Shown: piece after piece, positions 1 through 7,931 of the stretch
Numbering within the stretch: the first letter of the stretch is position 1
How the letters are laid out: each line of letters begins with the position of its first letter
From: Actinomycetota bacterium
Lineage (GTDB): Bacteria > Actinomycetota > Thermoleophilia > Gaiellales > F1-60-MAGs149
Assembly: GCA_005798855.1 (NCBI GenBank)
Contig: SYIF01000134.1
Coordinates: forward strand, 1 to 50,906
DNA length: 50,906 nt
Reading direction: 5' to 3'
Notes under the pieces: generated by a model
Told to the model about the DNA's origin: nothing
Seen by the model: the letters and a program-made list of their open reading frames with translations, nothing else
Database searches by the model: none
Program-made: the position numbers and the translations under genes

Positions 1-112
1 GGAGGACATGACAACCGCGCGGATGTGGTGTCCTCCCCACAATCTCCGGTGCTGAACTGATTTGCCCCTCCTCTAGGGAGGACACCACATCCGCGCGGTT
101 GTCATGTCCTCC
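1..112. repeat. Nested palindromic repeat (two inverted copies)
   Basis: Bases 1-37 are the exact reverse complement of 76-112, separated by a 38-base spacer, so the pair can form one long perfect stem. Each 36-base unit is itself an imperfect palindrome: GGAGGACA at one end, TGTCCTCC at the other, CCGCGCGG at the centre, with only three mismatched pairs. The copy at 1 may continue beyond the window edge. It lies downstream of the deacylase stop codon at 157 and could act as a terminator, but there is no T-tract. It looks more like a REP/MITE-type palindromic element. No open reading frame of interest lies inside. Confidence 0.85.
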
Positions 113-156
113 CCGCCCGAGCGATTCGTCGTCCCGCAGGCTCAGAGCGAGAACAC

Positions 157-1749
157 CTAGGAGGAGAACGGCGAGCGCAGCGCGCGGCCGGGGCAGTGCT
201 CTGTCCGCTTGCCGTCGAAGACCGTCGGTACGCCGCCGAGCCAGACGTGGGGAATACCGTCGGGAGTCTGGCGCGGGTTCTCGTACGTGGCTGTGTCGTT
301 GATGCGCTCTGGATCGAATGCGACGAGGTCGGCGACCATGCCCGAGCGCACGAGGCCGCGATCGGCCAGGCCGAGACGGGCAGCCGGAGCGCTCGTCATG
401 TGGCGGACCGCCTCCTCGAGTGTGAGGATGCCGAGCTCGCGAGCGTAATGGGCGAGATAGCGCGGGAACGTTCCCCAACCACGCGGATGCGGTCGGCCTC
501 CAACGAGAATGCCGTCGCTGCCAGCCGTGTGGGCAGGGTGCTGCATAATCGCCCGGACGTTCTCCTCGTTGCCAATCTCGTGCAACGCCGTCGCCATCAG
601 GTGATCATCGGCCGCCAAACTACAGAAGAGATCGACCGGACGCTCGCCGCGTTGGGTCGCGAGCTCGGCAATCGAGTGGCCGACGGCCCAGCTCTGCGCA
701 GCATCGCCGACGCCACCAACAACGATCCACGACCAGTCGATCGGTACGCCGTGGAAGCCATCGGTGCCGGTCTCTTCGAGCTCGACCCGGAGCTGCTCGC
801 GCAGGCTGGGGTCGCGAAGGCGAGCGATCGTGGCATCTGCACCTCCGGCAAAGGCCCAGCCCGGCAGGACCGAATGGAGGTACGTATTGCCGGCGAGGTA
901 CGGGTAGGTGTCGAAGGTGATGTCGACCCCGCGCGAGCGGGCCGCATCGATGATTGCCAACAGCTCGGGAGCGCGTTCCTTGTTGTTTGGAAAGCCAAGG
1001 TGCGTGTGCGCGAGGTGAAGAGGAATCGCCGCAGCCTCAGCGGTGGCGATCGCCTCGGTGTACGCCTCGATTGCGTGCGCGCCGTAGTTGCGATGGTGGG
1101 GAGAATAGAACGCGCCCGTGCCACATAACACGCTACAGAGCGCGATCATCTCGTCCTCGTCGGCGAACATGCCGGGCGCGTACGTGAGACCCGCCGACAG
1201 GCCGAACGCTCCCTCGGTGAGGGCCCGGCGCACAAGGTCCTGCATCTGCTGCAACTCGTCGGCCGTCGGTGCGCGGTCGTCCGCGCCCATCACGAGCATG
1301 CGGATCGTGCCGTGACCGACAAGAAAAGCGATGTTCGTTGGCACGCCGGCGTCGAAGCGCGCGAGATAGTCGGCCACGCTCCGCCAACCGCGCGGGTAAT
1401 CGGGATCGCCGTTCCAGCCGGCCAGCGCACTGCGCAGCTCGGTCTCGACGGCCTCATCCGCAGGCGCGAGGCTGAGCCCATCCTGGCCAATCACCTCGAG
1501 CGTCACGCCCTGACAGGCCTTTGCCTCGTGGGTCGGGTCGGCGAGCTGGACGAGGTCGCTGTGCGTGTGCATGTCGATAAACCCGGGAGCGATGGCGAGA
1601 CCGTCGACATCGAGCGTCGTCGTCGCATCGCCCGCAATCTCGCCGACCGCCACGATCTGCCCGTCACGGACCGCGACATCGGCGCGCACCGCCGGTGTGC
1701 CCAAACCGTCGATCACCTGGCCGCCGCGCAGCAGCAGGTCAAACGTCAT
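157..1749 (-). CDS. N-acyl-D-amino-acid deacylase (D-aminoacylase family amidohydrolase)
   Basis: Predicted cytoplasmic zinc hydrolase of 530 residues that removes the acyl group from N-acyl-D-amino acids, giving a free D-amino acid. It has the small N-terminal beta-domain (DLLLRGGQVIDG) and the metal-binding GFIDMHTHSD motif at about residues 56-65. Further metal-ligand regions are HLAHTHLG and the family signature SDGILVGGRPHPRGWG near residue 415; these and the length fit the D-aminoacylase/dihydroorotase-like family. The ATG overlaps the stop of the upstream SDR gene by 4 bases, so the two are translationally coupled. A D-amino-acid lyase is divergently transcribed next door, which supports a D-amino-acid route. 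Substrate side chain is unknown; some family members are N-acyl-D-glutamate or aspartate deacylases. Confidence 0.88.
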   Translation of the reverse strand: MTFDLLLRGGQVIDGLGTPAVRADVAVRDGQIVAVGEIAGDATTTLDVDGLAIAPGFIDMHTHSDLVQLADPTHEAKACQGVTLEVIGQDGLSLAPADEAVETELRSALAGWNGDPDYPRGWRSVADYLARFDAGVPTNIAFLVGHGTIRMLVMGADDRAPTADELQQMQDLVRRALTEGAFGLSAGLTYAPGMFADEDEMIALCSVLCGTGAFYSPHHRNYGAHAIEAYTEAIATAEAAAIPLHLAHTHLGFPNNKERAPELLAIIDAARSRGVDITFDTYPYLAGNTYLHSVLPGWAFAGGADATIARLRDPSLREQLRVELEETGTDGFHGVPIDWSWIVVGGVGDAAQSWAVGHSIAELATQRGERPVDLFCSLAADDHLMATALHEIGNEENVRAIMQHPAHTAGSDGILVGGRPHPRGWGTFPRYLAHYARELGILTLEEAVRHMTSAPAARLGLADRGLVRSGMVADLVAFDPERINDTATYENPRQTPDGIPHVWLGGVPTVFDGKRTEHCPGRALRSPFSS

Positions 1750-2546
1750 CGCACGTCAGCTCCAGACTCGATCACGAGCTCGCGCGTCATCACACCGTTG
1801 CCGGCCGTCAGACCACCATCGACCGGCAAGACGGCGCCCGTGATCCAGTCCGCAGCATCGGAGGCGAGGAAGGCCACCGCCTGCGCGATGTCCTCGGGTT
1901 CGCCGATGCGCCCCAACGGGTACCAGCGCTCGAGTCGCTCGAAGAAGCTCGGATCGAGGGCCTGCCGGTCCTCTTGGACAGACGTGCGGATCGAGCCGGG
2001 CATGACCATGTTGGCGCGTACGCCATGTGGGCCGTACCGAACCGCGAGCGATTGGGTCAGGTTGATCAACCCGGCCTTGCCAGCCGAGTAGGCCTCGCCA
2101 CCGTAATACCCGGTCGAGTTGATGGACCCGATCGTGACGATCACGCCACGCCGCTTGGCCACCATCGAGGGCAGCGCGCGCTGCGTGGCGATAAAGGCGG
2201 AGGTGAGGGTGCCGTGCAGATCGCGCTCCCACTCTTCGAGCGACATCGTCATGGCGCCATCGGCACGCGCCGAGAAGGCATTGCAGACGACAAGGTCGAT
2301 GGGACCGTAGGTCGTTTCGGCGAGCGTAAAGAGCTCGTCGACACCGGCCTCGGTGCTGGCATCGCCCGCTACGCCAACGACACGTCGTCCAGCGGCTCGA
2401 TGTTTCTCGACGAGTGGAGCGCAGCGCTCGGGCAGCAGGTCGTTGAAGGCCACGGCGGCACCCTGGTCTGCGAGCAGGCTGACGATCGCGTGCCCAATGC
2501 CGGCTCCCCCGCCCGTTACTACTGCCACTCGTCCATCAAGCGTCAT
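1746..2546 (-). CDS. SDR family NAD(P)-dependent oxidoreductase
   Basis: Classical short-chain dehydrogenase of 266 residues. It shows the cofactor-binding TGGGAGIGHA motif near residue 11, an NAG-equivalent NAF segment, the catalytic serine in TIGSINS and the catalytic tyrosine/lysine in YSAGKAG. The C-terminal ITGAVLPVDGG is typical of the family. The ATG at 2546 is preceded by a GGGGTGA ribosome-binding sequence and by a TAGAAT -10 box shared with the divergent gene. The stop overlaps the deacylase start by 4 bases. The alcohol/ketone substrate cannot be read from sequence; its coupling to the deacylase suggests an oxidised side chain of an acylated amino acid or a sugar-like moiety. Confidence 0.9.
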   Translation of the reverse strand: MTLDGRVAVVTGGGAGIGHAIVSLLADQGAAVAFNDLLPERCAPLVEKHRAAGRRVVGVAGDASTEAGVDELFTLAETTYGPIDLVVCNAFSARADGAMTMSLEEWERDLHGTLTSAFIATQRALPSMVAKRRGVIVTIGSINSTGYYGGEAYSAGKAGLINLTQSLAVRYGPHGVRANMVMPGSIRTSVQEDRQALDPSFFERLERWYPLGRIGEPEDIAQAVAFLASDAADWITGAVLPVDGGLTAGNGVMTRELVIESGADVR

Positions 2547-2583
2547 CTGGTTATCACCCCGCAGTAGATTCTAGAATCAGCGC
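2547..2583. promoter_or_regulatory. Compact bidirectional promoter with palindromic -10
   Basis: The perfect palindrome ATTCTAGAAT (2568-2577) supplies TAGAAT on both strands. On the plus strand TAGAAT (2572-2577) is followed by exactly six bases and then the ATG at 2584, the layout of a leaderless transcript. On the minus strand about 21 bases, including a GGGGTGA ribosome-binding site, separate the box from the SDR start. No convincing -35 is seen. Confidence 0.6.
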
Positions 2584-3852
2584 ATGGACATTGTCGCCTT
2601 CGAGCAGTTGCTCGACGACCCGATCGACTGGCGCTACAAGGGCTTCCCCGTTGTGGACCCACCCACCACACCGCGCACGATCGCGACCAAGGGCTGGAAT
2701 ATCGTGCGTGGCGATGTGCCGCTGCCGCTCTTGGCGATCCGCGAGGACGCGGTCGCTGCGAACATCGCAACGATGAAGGCGTGGTGCGCGACGCACGATG
2801 TGTCGCTCGCACCGCACGGCAAGACGACGATGTCGCCCGAGCTTTTTCGTCGCCAGCTCGATGCGGGCGCGTGGGCGATTACGGTCGCGCACGCCGCGCA
2901 GGGTCGAGTCTGCGCAGCCTTCGGCATTCCCCGCGTGCTGATCGCAAACGAGGTGGTCGAGGCGGCGGCTGTGCGCTGGATCGGCGATGCGCAGCGGGCT
3001 GGCACTGAGGTTTGGTTGCTGGTTGATTCGGTCGCCGGCGTCGAGCGTTTGGCCGCGGCTCGCGGTGCAGACGATCCGCCAATCCGGGTGCTGATCGAAC
3101 TCGGTATGGACCAGGGACGTGCGGGGGCGCGAACGCAGGAGGTGGCCGAAGCGGTCGCCGCCGCGGCCGTCGCTGCCGATGGACTGATTCTCTCGGGCGT
3201 GGCAGGCTGGGAGGGCCATATTGGTGGGCCCGAGCTCGACGTCGTTGAACAGCGAGTCGACGCCTATCTGATGCGCCTGCGCGAGCTGGTCGAGACGCTT
3301 GCAGCGGCTGGGCAGTTTGCCGATTGCGACGAGGTCGTCGTGACGGCCGGTGGCAGCGCCTGGTTCGATCGCGTCTCGGCACTGTTGCGACCGGAGATCG
3401 ATCGGCCGACCCGGCTGGTCGTGCGCTCGGGCTGCACGGTTTCGCACGACGATGGTCTCTACCGTCGCCTGTCGCCCTTCGAACGTAGAGCAATTACGGG
3501 CGAGGGTCGCCTGACGGCAGCGCTCGAAGCCTGGGGAGTCGTCTTGTCCGTGCCCGAGCCAGAGCTCGCGATCGTTGGCTTCGGCAAACGTGACGTGCCG
3601 TTTGATATCGAGTTGCCGATCGTGCGCTGGCACGCACGCGACGGCGTCGTGCGGGAATCCGCGGGGTGTGAGGTCACGGCCCTCAACGACCAGCATGCGT
3701 TCGTGCGTGGCAGCGGGATCGCCGACCTCGCAGTGGGCGATCTGATCGGGTGTGGCATCAGTCACCCCTGCACGGCCTTCGACAAGTGGCGGCTGCTCCC
3801 ACTGATCGACGCCGATCGCACCATCACCGGCGCCGTCCACACGTACTTCTGA
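2584..3852 (+). CDS. D-threonine aldolase / D-serine dehydratase-like fold-III PLP enzyme
   Basis: 422-residue protein of the alanine-racemase-fold family containing D-threonine aldolase, D-serine dehydratase and 'amino acid deaminase'. The PLP-binding lysine is K80 in the APHGKT motif. The C-terminal GISHPCTAFDKW segment carries H394 and C396, the His/Cys pair that binds a metal in eukaryotic-type D-serine dehydratases. ARGxxDPPIRVLIELG-like strands and MDQGRAG match the barrel. The ATG is placed six bases after a TAGAAT box, so a leaderless mRNA is likely and the start is well fixed. Next to a D-aminoacylase, it would turn the released D-amino acid into a keto acid plus ammonia, or into glycine plus an aldehyde. 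Which of the two reactions is not decidable here. Confidence 0.85.
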   Translation: MDIVAFEQLLDDPIDWRYKGFPVVDPPTTPRTIATKGWNIVRGDVPLPLLAIREDAVAANIATMKAWCATHDVSLAPHGKTTMSPELFRRQLDAGAWAITVAHAAQGRVCAAFGIPRVLIANEVVEAAAVRWIGDAQRAGTEVWLLVDSVAGVERLAAARGADDPPIRVLIELGMDQGRAGARTQEVAEAVAAAAVAADGLILSGVAGWEGHIGGPELDVVEQRVDAYLMRLRELVETLAAAGQFADCDEVVVTAGGSAWFDRVSALLRPEIDRPTRLVVRSGCTVSHDDGLYRRLSPFERRAITGEGRLTAALEAWGVVLSVPEPELAIVGFGKRDVPFDIELPIVRWHARDGVVRESAGCEVTALNDQHAFVRGSGIADLAVGDLIGCGISHPCTAFDKWRLLPLIDADRTITGAVHTYF

Positions 3853-3871
3853 CCAGCGCTGCAGCGGCAGT

Positions 3872-3904
3872 GGCCGCGGACTCGACAAACGCGAGCCCGC
3901 GGCC
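3872..3904. terminator. GC-rich hairpin between convergent genes
   Basis: GGCCGCGG (3872-3879) pairs with CCGCGGCC (3897-3904). The inner CTCG/CGAG pairing adds four more base pairs around a seven-base loop, with one A/C mismatch. It sits between the stop codons of the convergent lyase (3852) and gcvPB (3911), so it could terminate both. There is no T-tract. Confidence 0.55.
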
Positions 3905-3910
3905 GGAGCA

Positions 3911-5464
3911 CTAGTCGCCCTTGACGGGCGTGCGATTACGGGTGCGCTCGGCACGCGACGAGGGGACCCAGCGGTCTGGATCGTCCAACGCTGCGGCATC
4001 GATGCGACGACACGCATTGTTGTACGGGCCGTTGATGACGTCGTCCGGATCGGCCTGTGCGCGGCGGGCAATATCCAGGAAGGCATTGCCAAACGTGTCG
4101 AGGTCGTCCTTCGAGAACGACTCGGCTGGCTCGGGCGTGATCGGCTCGGGCACCAAGTACGGGTGGTGGCTCGTAAAGACCGGCTGCAACCCGTAGTCCG
4201 AGAGGTTGCGGGAGAGGTCGGAACTGCCGACGCCCGTCTCTTCCTTGAACCCTTCGAGCGACCAGCGGAACTGCTCGAGCGGCGTGTTCGATGTTGGGAA
4301 CGGCTGCGACATTCCTGGCACCTCACGCAGGAGCGCTGCAAGGTAGTTGGCGTTGAGGACAGCCGTCTCGGCGACCTCGCGAATGCCGTCAGGGCCGAGC
4401 GCGAGGATCCACGAGTACGAGCGTACTGCAATCTGCGCGTTGCCAACGAAGCTGCGGATCTTGCCAATCGAGTCGGGTCGATTCCAATCCAGCTCGAACC
4501 GATCACCACGCTTCTCGACGACGGGAGCGGGGAGGAAGCGCACGAGATCCTCACGCACACCGGAGGCGCCCATTGCCGGACCCATGCCATTATGCGGCGA
4601 CGAGAAGGTCTTGTGCATGTTGAAGTGGCAGAGGTCGAAGCCTGCCTCCTTCGCACGCGCGATGCCCATCATCCCGTTGGCGTTGGCCTGGTCGTAGACG
4701 CAGAGTCCGCCTGCTTCGTGGACGAGGCGCGTGAACTCCTTGATGTGCGGGTTGTAGATCCCGGTGTCTTCGGGGTTCGTGATCACGATGCCCGCCGTAC
4801 GATCGGACAGCGCGGCCTTCAGCGCATCGACCTCGGGGTAGCCATTTGGGCCGGGGTAGAGTTGGACGATCTTGTAGCCGGCCGAGTACGGACCCGACTG
4901 GTCGCAGGGGTGCGAGAAGATCGACGAGATGATCTCGTTGCGCTGCTCACCCTCGCCGCGCGAGCGATGGTACGCACGCACGATCGAGGCGTTGGTGTAG
5001 ACAGCCGCCGAGCCAGAGGGGGGCTGCAGCGTGAAGCGGTCGAGGCCCGAGATCGCGCACAACATCTGCTCGAGACGCCAGAGGATCTCGAGGATCCCCT
5101 GCACCGTGTCGACGTGCTGGAGCGGATGCAAGCCAGACACCTCGGGCAGACGCACCAGATGCTCATTGACCTTCGGCGAGTACTTCATCGTGCAGGTGCC
5201 AAGGCCAAAGTCGACGGCGACGTCATTACCCATCGTCTCCTGCGAGAGACGCATGAAGTGGCGCATCAACTGCGGCTGGGCGACCTCTGGCAGGCGCGGT
5301 GGCTCGGCGCGCTGGAAGCTCGCGGGGATCCCGCTGAGCGTGTCGGGCACTCGAGCAACGATCTCCGCCTCGGGTGCCGAGGGGATGAAGCCTCGCTCAC
5401 CGGGCGTACCGATATCCGAGAGCAGGGGCTCGTTCCAACGAGCCTGCTGAAACTGCGCGGTCAT
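3911..5464 (-). CDS. gcvPB: Glycine dehydrogenase (aminomethyl-transferring) subunit 2, P-protein beta
   Basis: PLP-bearing half of the split P-protein, which decarboxylates glycine and passes the aminomethyl group to lipoyl H-protein. The 517-residue length fits. LGTCTMKYSPK near residue 88 matches the family signature, and the PLP lysine is K285 in NMHKTFSSPH. The start ATG overlaps the gcvPA stop by 4 bases (5461-5464), the usual arrangement for a 1:1 heterodimer. The protein ends with a short extension (SSRAERTRNRTPVKGD). gcvT and gcvH are not in the window, so the complex must use partners encoded elsewhere or this is a second, specialised copy. Confidence 0.94.
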   Translation of the reverse strand: MTAQFQQARWNEPLLSDIGTPGERGFIPSAPEAEIVARVPDTLSGIPASFQRAEPPRLPEVAQPQLMRHFMRLSQETMGNDVAVDFGLGTCTMKYSPKVNEHLVRLPEVSGLHPLQHVDTVQGILEILWRLEQMLCAISGLDRFTLQPPSGSAAVYTNASIVRAYHRSRGEGEQRNEIISSIFSHPCDQSGPYSAGYKIVQLYPGPNGYPEVDALKAALSDRTAGIVITNPEDTGIYNPHIKEFTRLVHEAGGLCVYDQANANGMMGIARAKEAGFDLCHFNMHKTFSSPHNGMGPAMGASGVREDLVRFLPAPVVEKRGDRFELDWNRPDSIGKIRSFVGNAQIAVRSYSWILALGPDGIREVAETAVLNANYLAALLREVPGMSQPFPTSNTPLEQFRWSLEGFKEETGVGSSDLSRNLSDYGLQPVFTSHHPYLVPEPITPEPAESFSKDDLDTFGNAFLDIARRAQADPDDVINGPYNNACRRIDAAALDDPDRWVPSSRAERTRNRTPVKGD

Positions 5465-6834
5465 GCCAACACCTCCGTCAGAACTTCGACAAGTCGATCG
5501 ATGTCGTCCTTCGTGTGTACCTCAGTGACTGCCCACAGCGACGCGCGACCGAGGGTCGGGAAATCGACGGACAGATCCTTGCCGCCGAAGATGCCACGAG
5601 CGCGCAGTGCGTCATCGACGGCGGCGACCTCGTGGTTGTCGTACGTGATCACAAACTCTTTAAGGATCGGACCACTGAATCGCGGCCCCGTCACACCAGG
5701 GATCTCGCCCAGGCGCTCCGCTGTATAGCGCGAGCGCTGCATCAGGCCCTCACCAAGTTCGCGCAGTCCCTGCGGTCCAAGAAGGCCGAGGTAGGCCGCG
5801 GCCGTGATTGCCCACAGTGCCGTGGTGGTGCCGCCGTTCTGCGACCCCTCACCACGCTTGACGTAGTGCGTGCGATCAAAGTTGAGGTAGCCAAAGCCGT
5901 TCTGGCCAGGCTCCAGTGTCTCCGTCTTCGCAAAGATGAAAGCCGGGCAGCTCTCGATCACGGCGGGATCGTTGTGGAACGCGAGGTAGCCAGAGAGGCC
6001 GCCGCCGTAGCTCATGTGCATGCCGAGCGGCTGGACATCGCCGACCGCAAAGTCGGCACCAAACGAGCCGGGTGCGGCGAGCAGACCGAGGCCCGTCGGG
6101 TCGGCACCAACGACAGCGAGTGCACCATGCTCGTGGGCGAGCTCGACAACCTCGGGAGCCTGGTGGTCGACAACACCGAGGGCGTTCGGGTACTCGATGT
6201 AGACCGCAGCGACATCGTCGGCAAGCGCGGCGCGCAGCGCGTCGAGATCGAGCAGCCCGGTCTCCTCATTGAAGGGGATCTCGTCGAGCTGAACGTCGTG
6301 GCTGAGATAGTCGGCAAAGACGAGCCGGCGATCGAGCAAGAGGGCTGCCGGAACGAGGACGCGCTTGCGTCCCGTCAGCATCACGCTGCTGCGCAACGCC
6401 ATCGCGGCGGCGGTCGACCAGTCGTAGTTCGGCGTCGTGACAACGTCGAGCTCGACGAGTTCGGCCATCAGATCCTGGAACTCCCAGAGCGCCTGCAGAC
6501 GCCCATGGTCGCCGTAGGTGTCGCCCGCGTAGGAGGTGACAAACTCGCCGCGCCGATTGATCTCGTCGCAGACGGCAGGTACCTCGTGCTGGTAGCAACC
6601 GGCGCCAAGAAAACTCAGCATCTCGGACGCAGGCGTGTTCTTGTTGAGAATGCTGGTGACGTGGCGCCGCAGTCGTCCCTCTTCGGGGATGCCCTCCTCC
6701 ATTGGCAGGCGCTCGGTATAGCGCAGCTCTTTTGGCACCGTCGTGTAGAGGTCGTCGATCGACTTGGCACCGATAATCCGCAACATCTCTGCACGCACCT
6801 CAGAGGCCGAGTTCGGGATGTAAGGATGGGGCAT
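5461..6834 (-). CDS. gcvPA: Glycine dehydrogenase (aminomethyl-transferring) subunit 1, P-protein alpha
   Basis: Non-PLP half of the split glycine decarboxylase P-protein, about 457 residues. The N-terminus (PHPYIPNSASEVRAEML) and the FLGAGCYQHEVPA segment near residue 79 are family hallmarks. The ORF track starts at a GTG at 6843 that overlaps the preceding stop. The ATG at 6834 is preferred because a GTGGAG ribosome-binding sequence lies eight bases upstream. It is translationally coupled to gcvPB downstream and to the ATP-NAD-kinase-like gene upstream. It carries no catalytic cofactor of its own but completes the active site of the partner subunit. Confidence 0.94.
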   Translation of the reverse strand: MPHPYIPNSASEVRAEMLRIIGAKSIDDLYTTVPKELRYTERLPMEEGIPEEGRLRRHVTSILNKNTPASEMLSFLGAGCYQHEVPAVCDEINRRGEFVTSYAGDTYGDHGRLQALWEFQDLMAELVELDVVTTPNYDWSTAAAMALRSSVMLTGRKRVLVPAALLLDRRLVFADYLSHDVQLDEIPFNEETGLLDLDALRAALADDVAAVYIEYPNALGVVDHQAPEVVELAHEHGALAVVGADPTGLGLLAAPGSFGADFAVGDVQPLGMHMSYGGGLSGYLAFHNDPAVIESCPAFIFAKTETLEPGQNGFGYLNFDRTHYVKRGEGSQNGGTTTALWAITAAAYLGLLGPQGLRELGEGLMQRSRYTAERLGEIPGVTGPRFSGPILKEFVITYDNHEVAAVDDALRARGIFGGKDLSVDFPTLGRASLWAVTEVHTKDDIDRLVEVLTEVLA

Positions 6835-6839
6835 AGCAG

Positions 6840-7931
6840 TCACTCCACTCGGTAAATGGTCTCTTCGTCATAGCCCGTGACCAGCTTGTGCCAGCCGCGC
6901 AACTCGCTATCTGTCGCTTCGTCTCCGGTATCGACCAACAATGGCCGACCTCCCAGTGCAGCGAGTTTGGCAGGTGTGGCGACCACGGTCAATCTCCCGA
7001 TCCCAGCCCGTCGTAAAACGGCGGGGGAGAGTTGCTGGTTGCCGCGGCCTAGGACAAACCCCTGGCCGCCGATCGGCGTCACCACGATGTCCGCACCGTC
7101 ATCGGTGAGTGCTGCCAGCAGCTCAGCCTCCGACCCATCATGGACGACGACCGCACCATTGCGAACGAGGTCGACGCCGAGCAGCGAGGTCTGCAGTCCG
7201 AGGGCTGCACCGACGGCCGCGAGTGTCGTGCCACAGCCGAGCAATAGCGTCGTGCCTTGCGTGCGTTCGGCAACGCGATCCGCGATACCGCTCACGGTCG
7301 CCTGGTCCTCGTCGTTGCTTGGCGACTTGGTCCCAGCGACGAGACCCGGACCGAGTGGGACGCGAAGGGCGCCGTAGAGACGCGGGCCAACCCGACCATG
7401 GGCCATGCCGCTGTCGTCGAGATCGACCACCTCCGCCACGCGCTCGCGGCGACGACCTACGTACCACGCGGCCGCCAACTCGCCGGCCGCGCGTGGCGAC
7501 TGAGCAAACGTTGCGCTCTGGATCTTGACGCCCGCCGGGATGCCGAGCGCGACGATCGTGTCCCCAACCGTGCTGCAGACATCGCGTGCCGTGCCATCGC
7601 CGCCGGCGAAGAGGATCAGCTCGACGCCTGCCGCTGCAAGGGCGGCAACGGCGGCACAGGTATCGGCTGCCGTGGATTGTGTCCCGTCAATGGCTGCTCC
7701 CACAACGAGCGTTGGCTCGCGCCCTGCGAGGAGCATGCTGGTCTCGCCCATGTCGCCCCCCGCGCAGGCGATCGGCAGGTCGGGTGGAAGTTGTCGGAGC
7801 GCGAGCGCGGCGCGTTCGTGCGCGTGGGGGACAGCACCTAACGCTCGCGCCTGCTCGACGAGCCCGTCGGTGCCCTTCAGTCCCACGCTGCCGCCGAGGC
7901 CCGCGACGGGATTGACGACGAGACCGATCAT
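6840..7931 (-). CDS. ATP-NAD kinase family protein
   Basis: 363-residue protein of the NAD kinase/diacylglycerol-kinase-like fold. The N-terminal GLVVNPVAGLGG and the FAGGDGTARDV segment (GGDGT nucleotide/phosphate-binding motif) are the clearest signs. The length is larger than housekeeping NadK (about 290) and fits the 'ATP-NAD kinase' group often found in catabolic clusters. It overlaps the creatininase-like stop and the gcvPA GTG by 4 bases each. True NAD phosphorylation is unproven: a different small-molecule kinase activity is possible, because its fixed position between a creatininase-like enzyme and glycine decarboxylase suggests a pathway role. Confidence 0.78.
   Translation of the reverse strand: MIGLVVNPVAGLGGSVGLKGTDGLVEQARALGAVPHAHERAALALRQLPPDLPIACAGGDMGETSMLLAGREPTLVVGAAIDGTQSTAADTCAAVAALAAAGVELILFAGGDGTARDVCSTVGDTIVALGIPAGVKIQSATFAQSPRAAGELAAAWYVGRRRERVAEVVDLDDSGMAHGRVGPRLYGALRVPLGPGLVAGTKSPSNDEDQATVSGIADRVAERTQGTTLLLGCGTTLAAVGAALGLQTSLLGVDLVRNGAVVVHDGSEAELLAALTDDGADIVVTPIGGQGFVLGRGNQQLSPAVLRRAGIGRLTVVATPAKLAALGGRPLLVDTGDEATDSELRGWHKLVTGYDEETIYRVE

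Noticed and set aside
196-2091. Long plus-strand ORFs opposite the deacylase and SDR genes
   Set aside because: Both minus-strand products have complete catalytic motifs; the plus-strand translations show none.
2554-4656. 700-residue minus-strand ORF
   Set aside because: It is antisense to the D-amino-acid lyase and runs through gcvPB in another frame; its translation is Arg/Ser-rich with no family motif, as expected for a shadow in high-GC DNA.
4163-6855. 521- and 446-residue plus-strand ORFs
   Set aside because: They mirror gcvPB and gcvPA, which are unmistakable on the minus strand.
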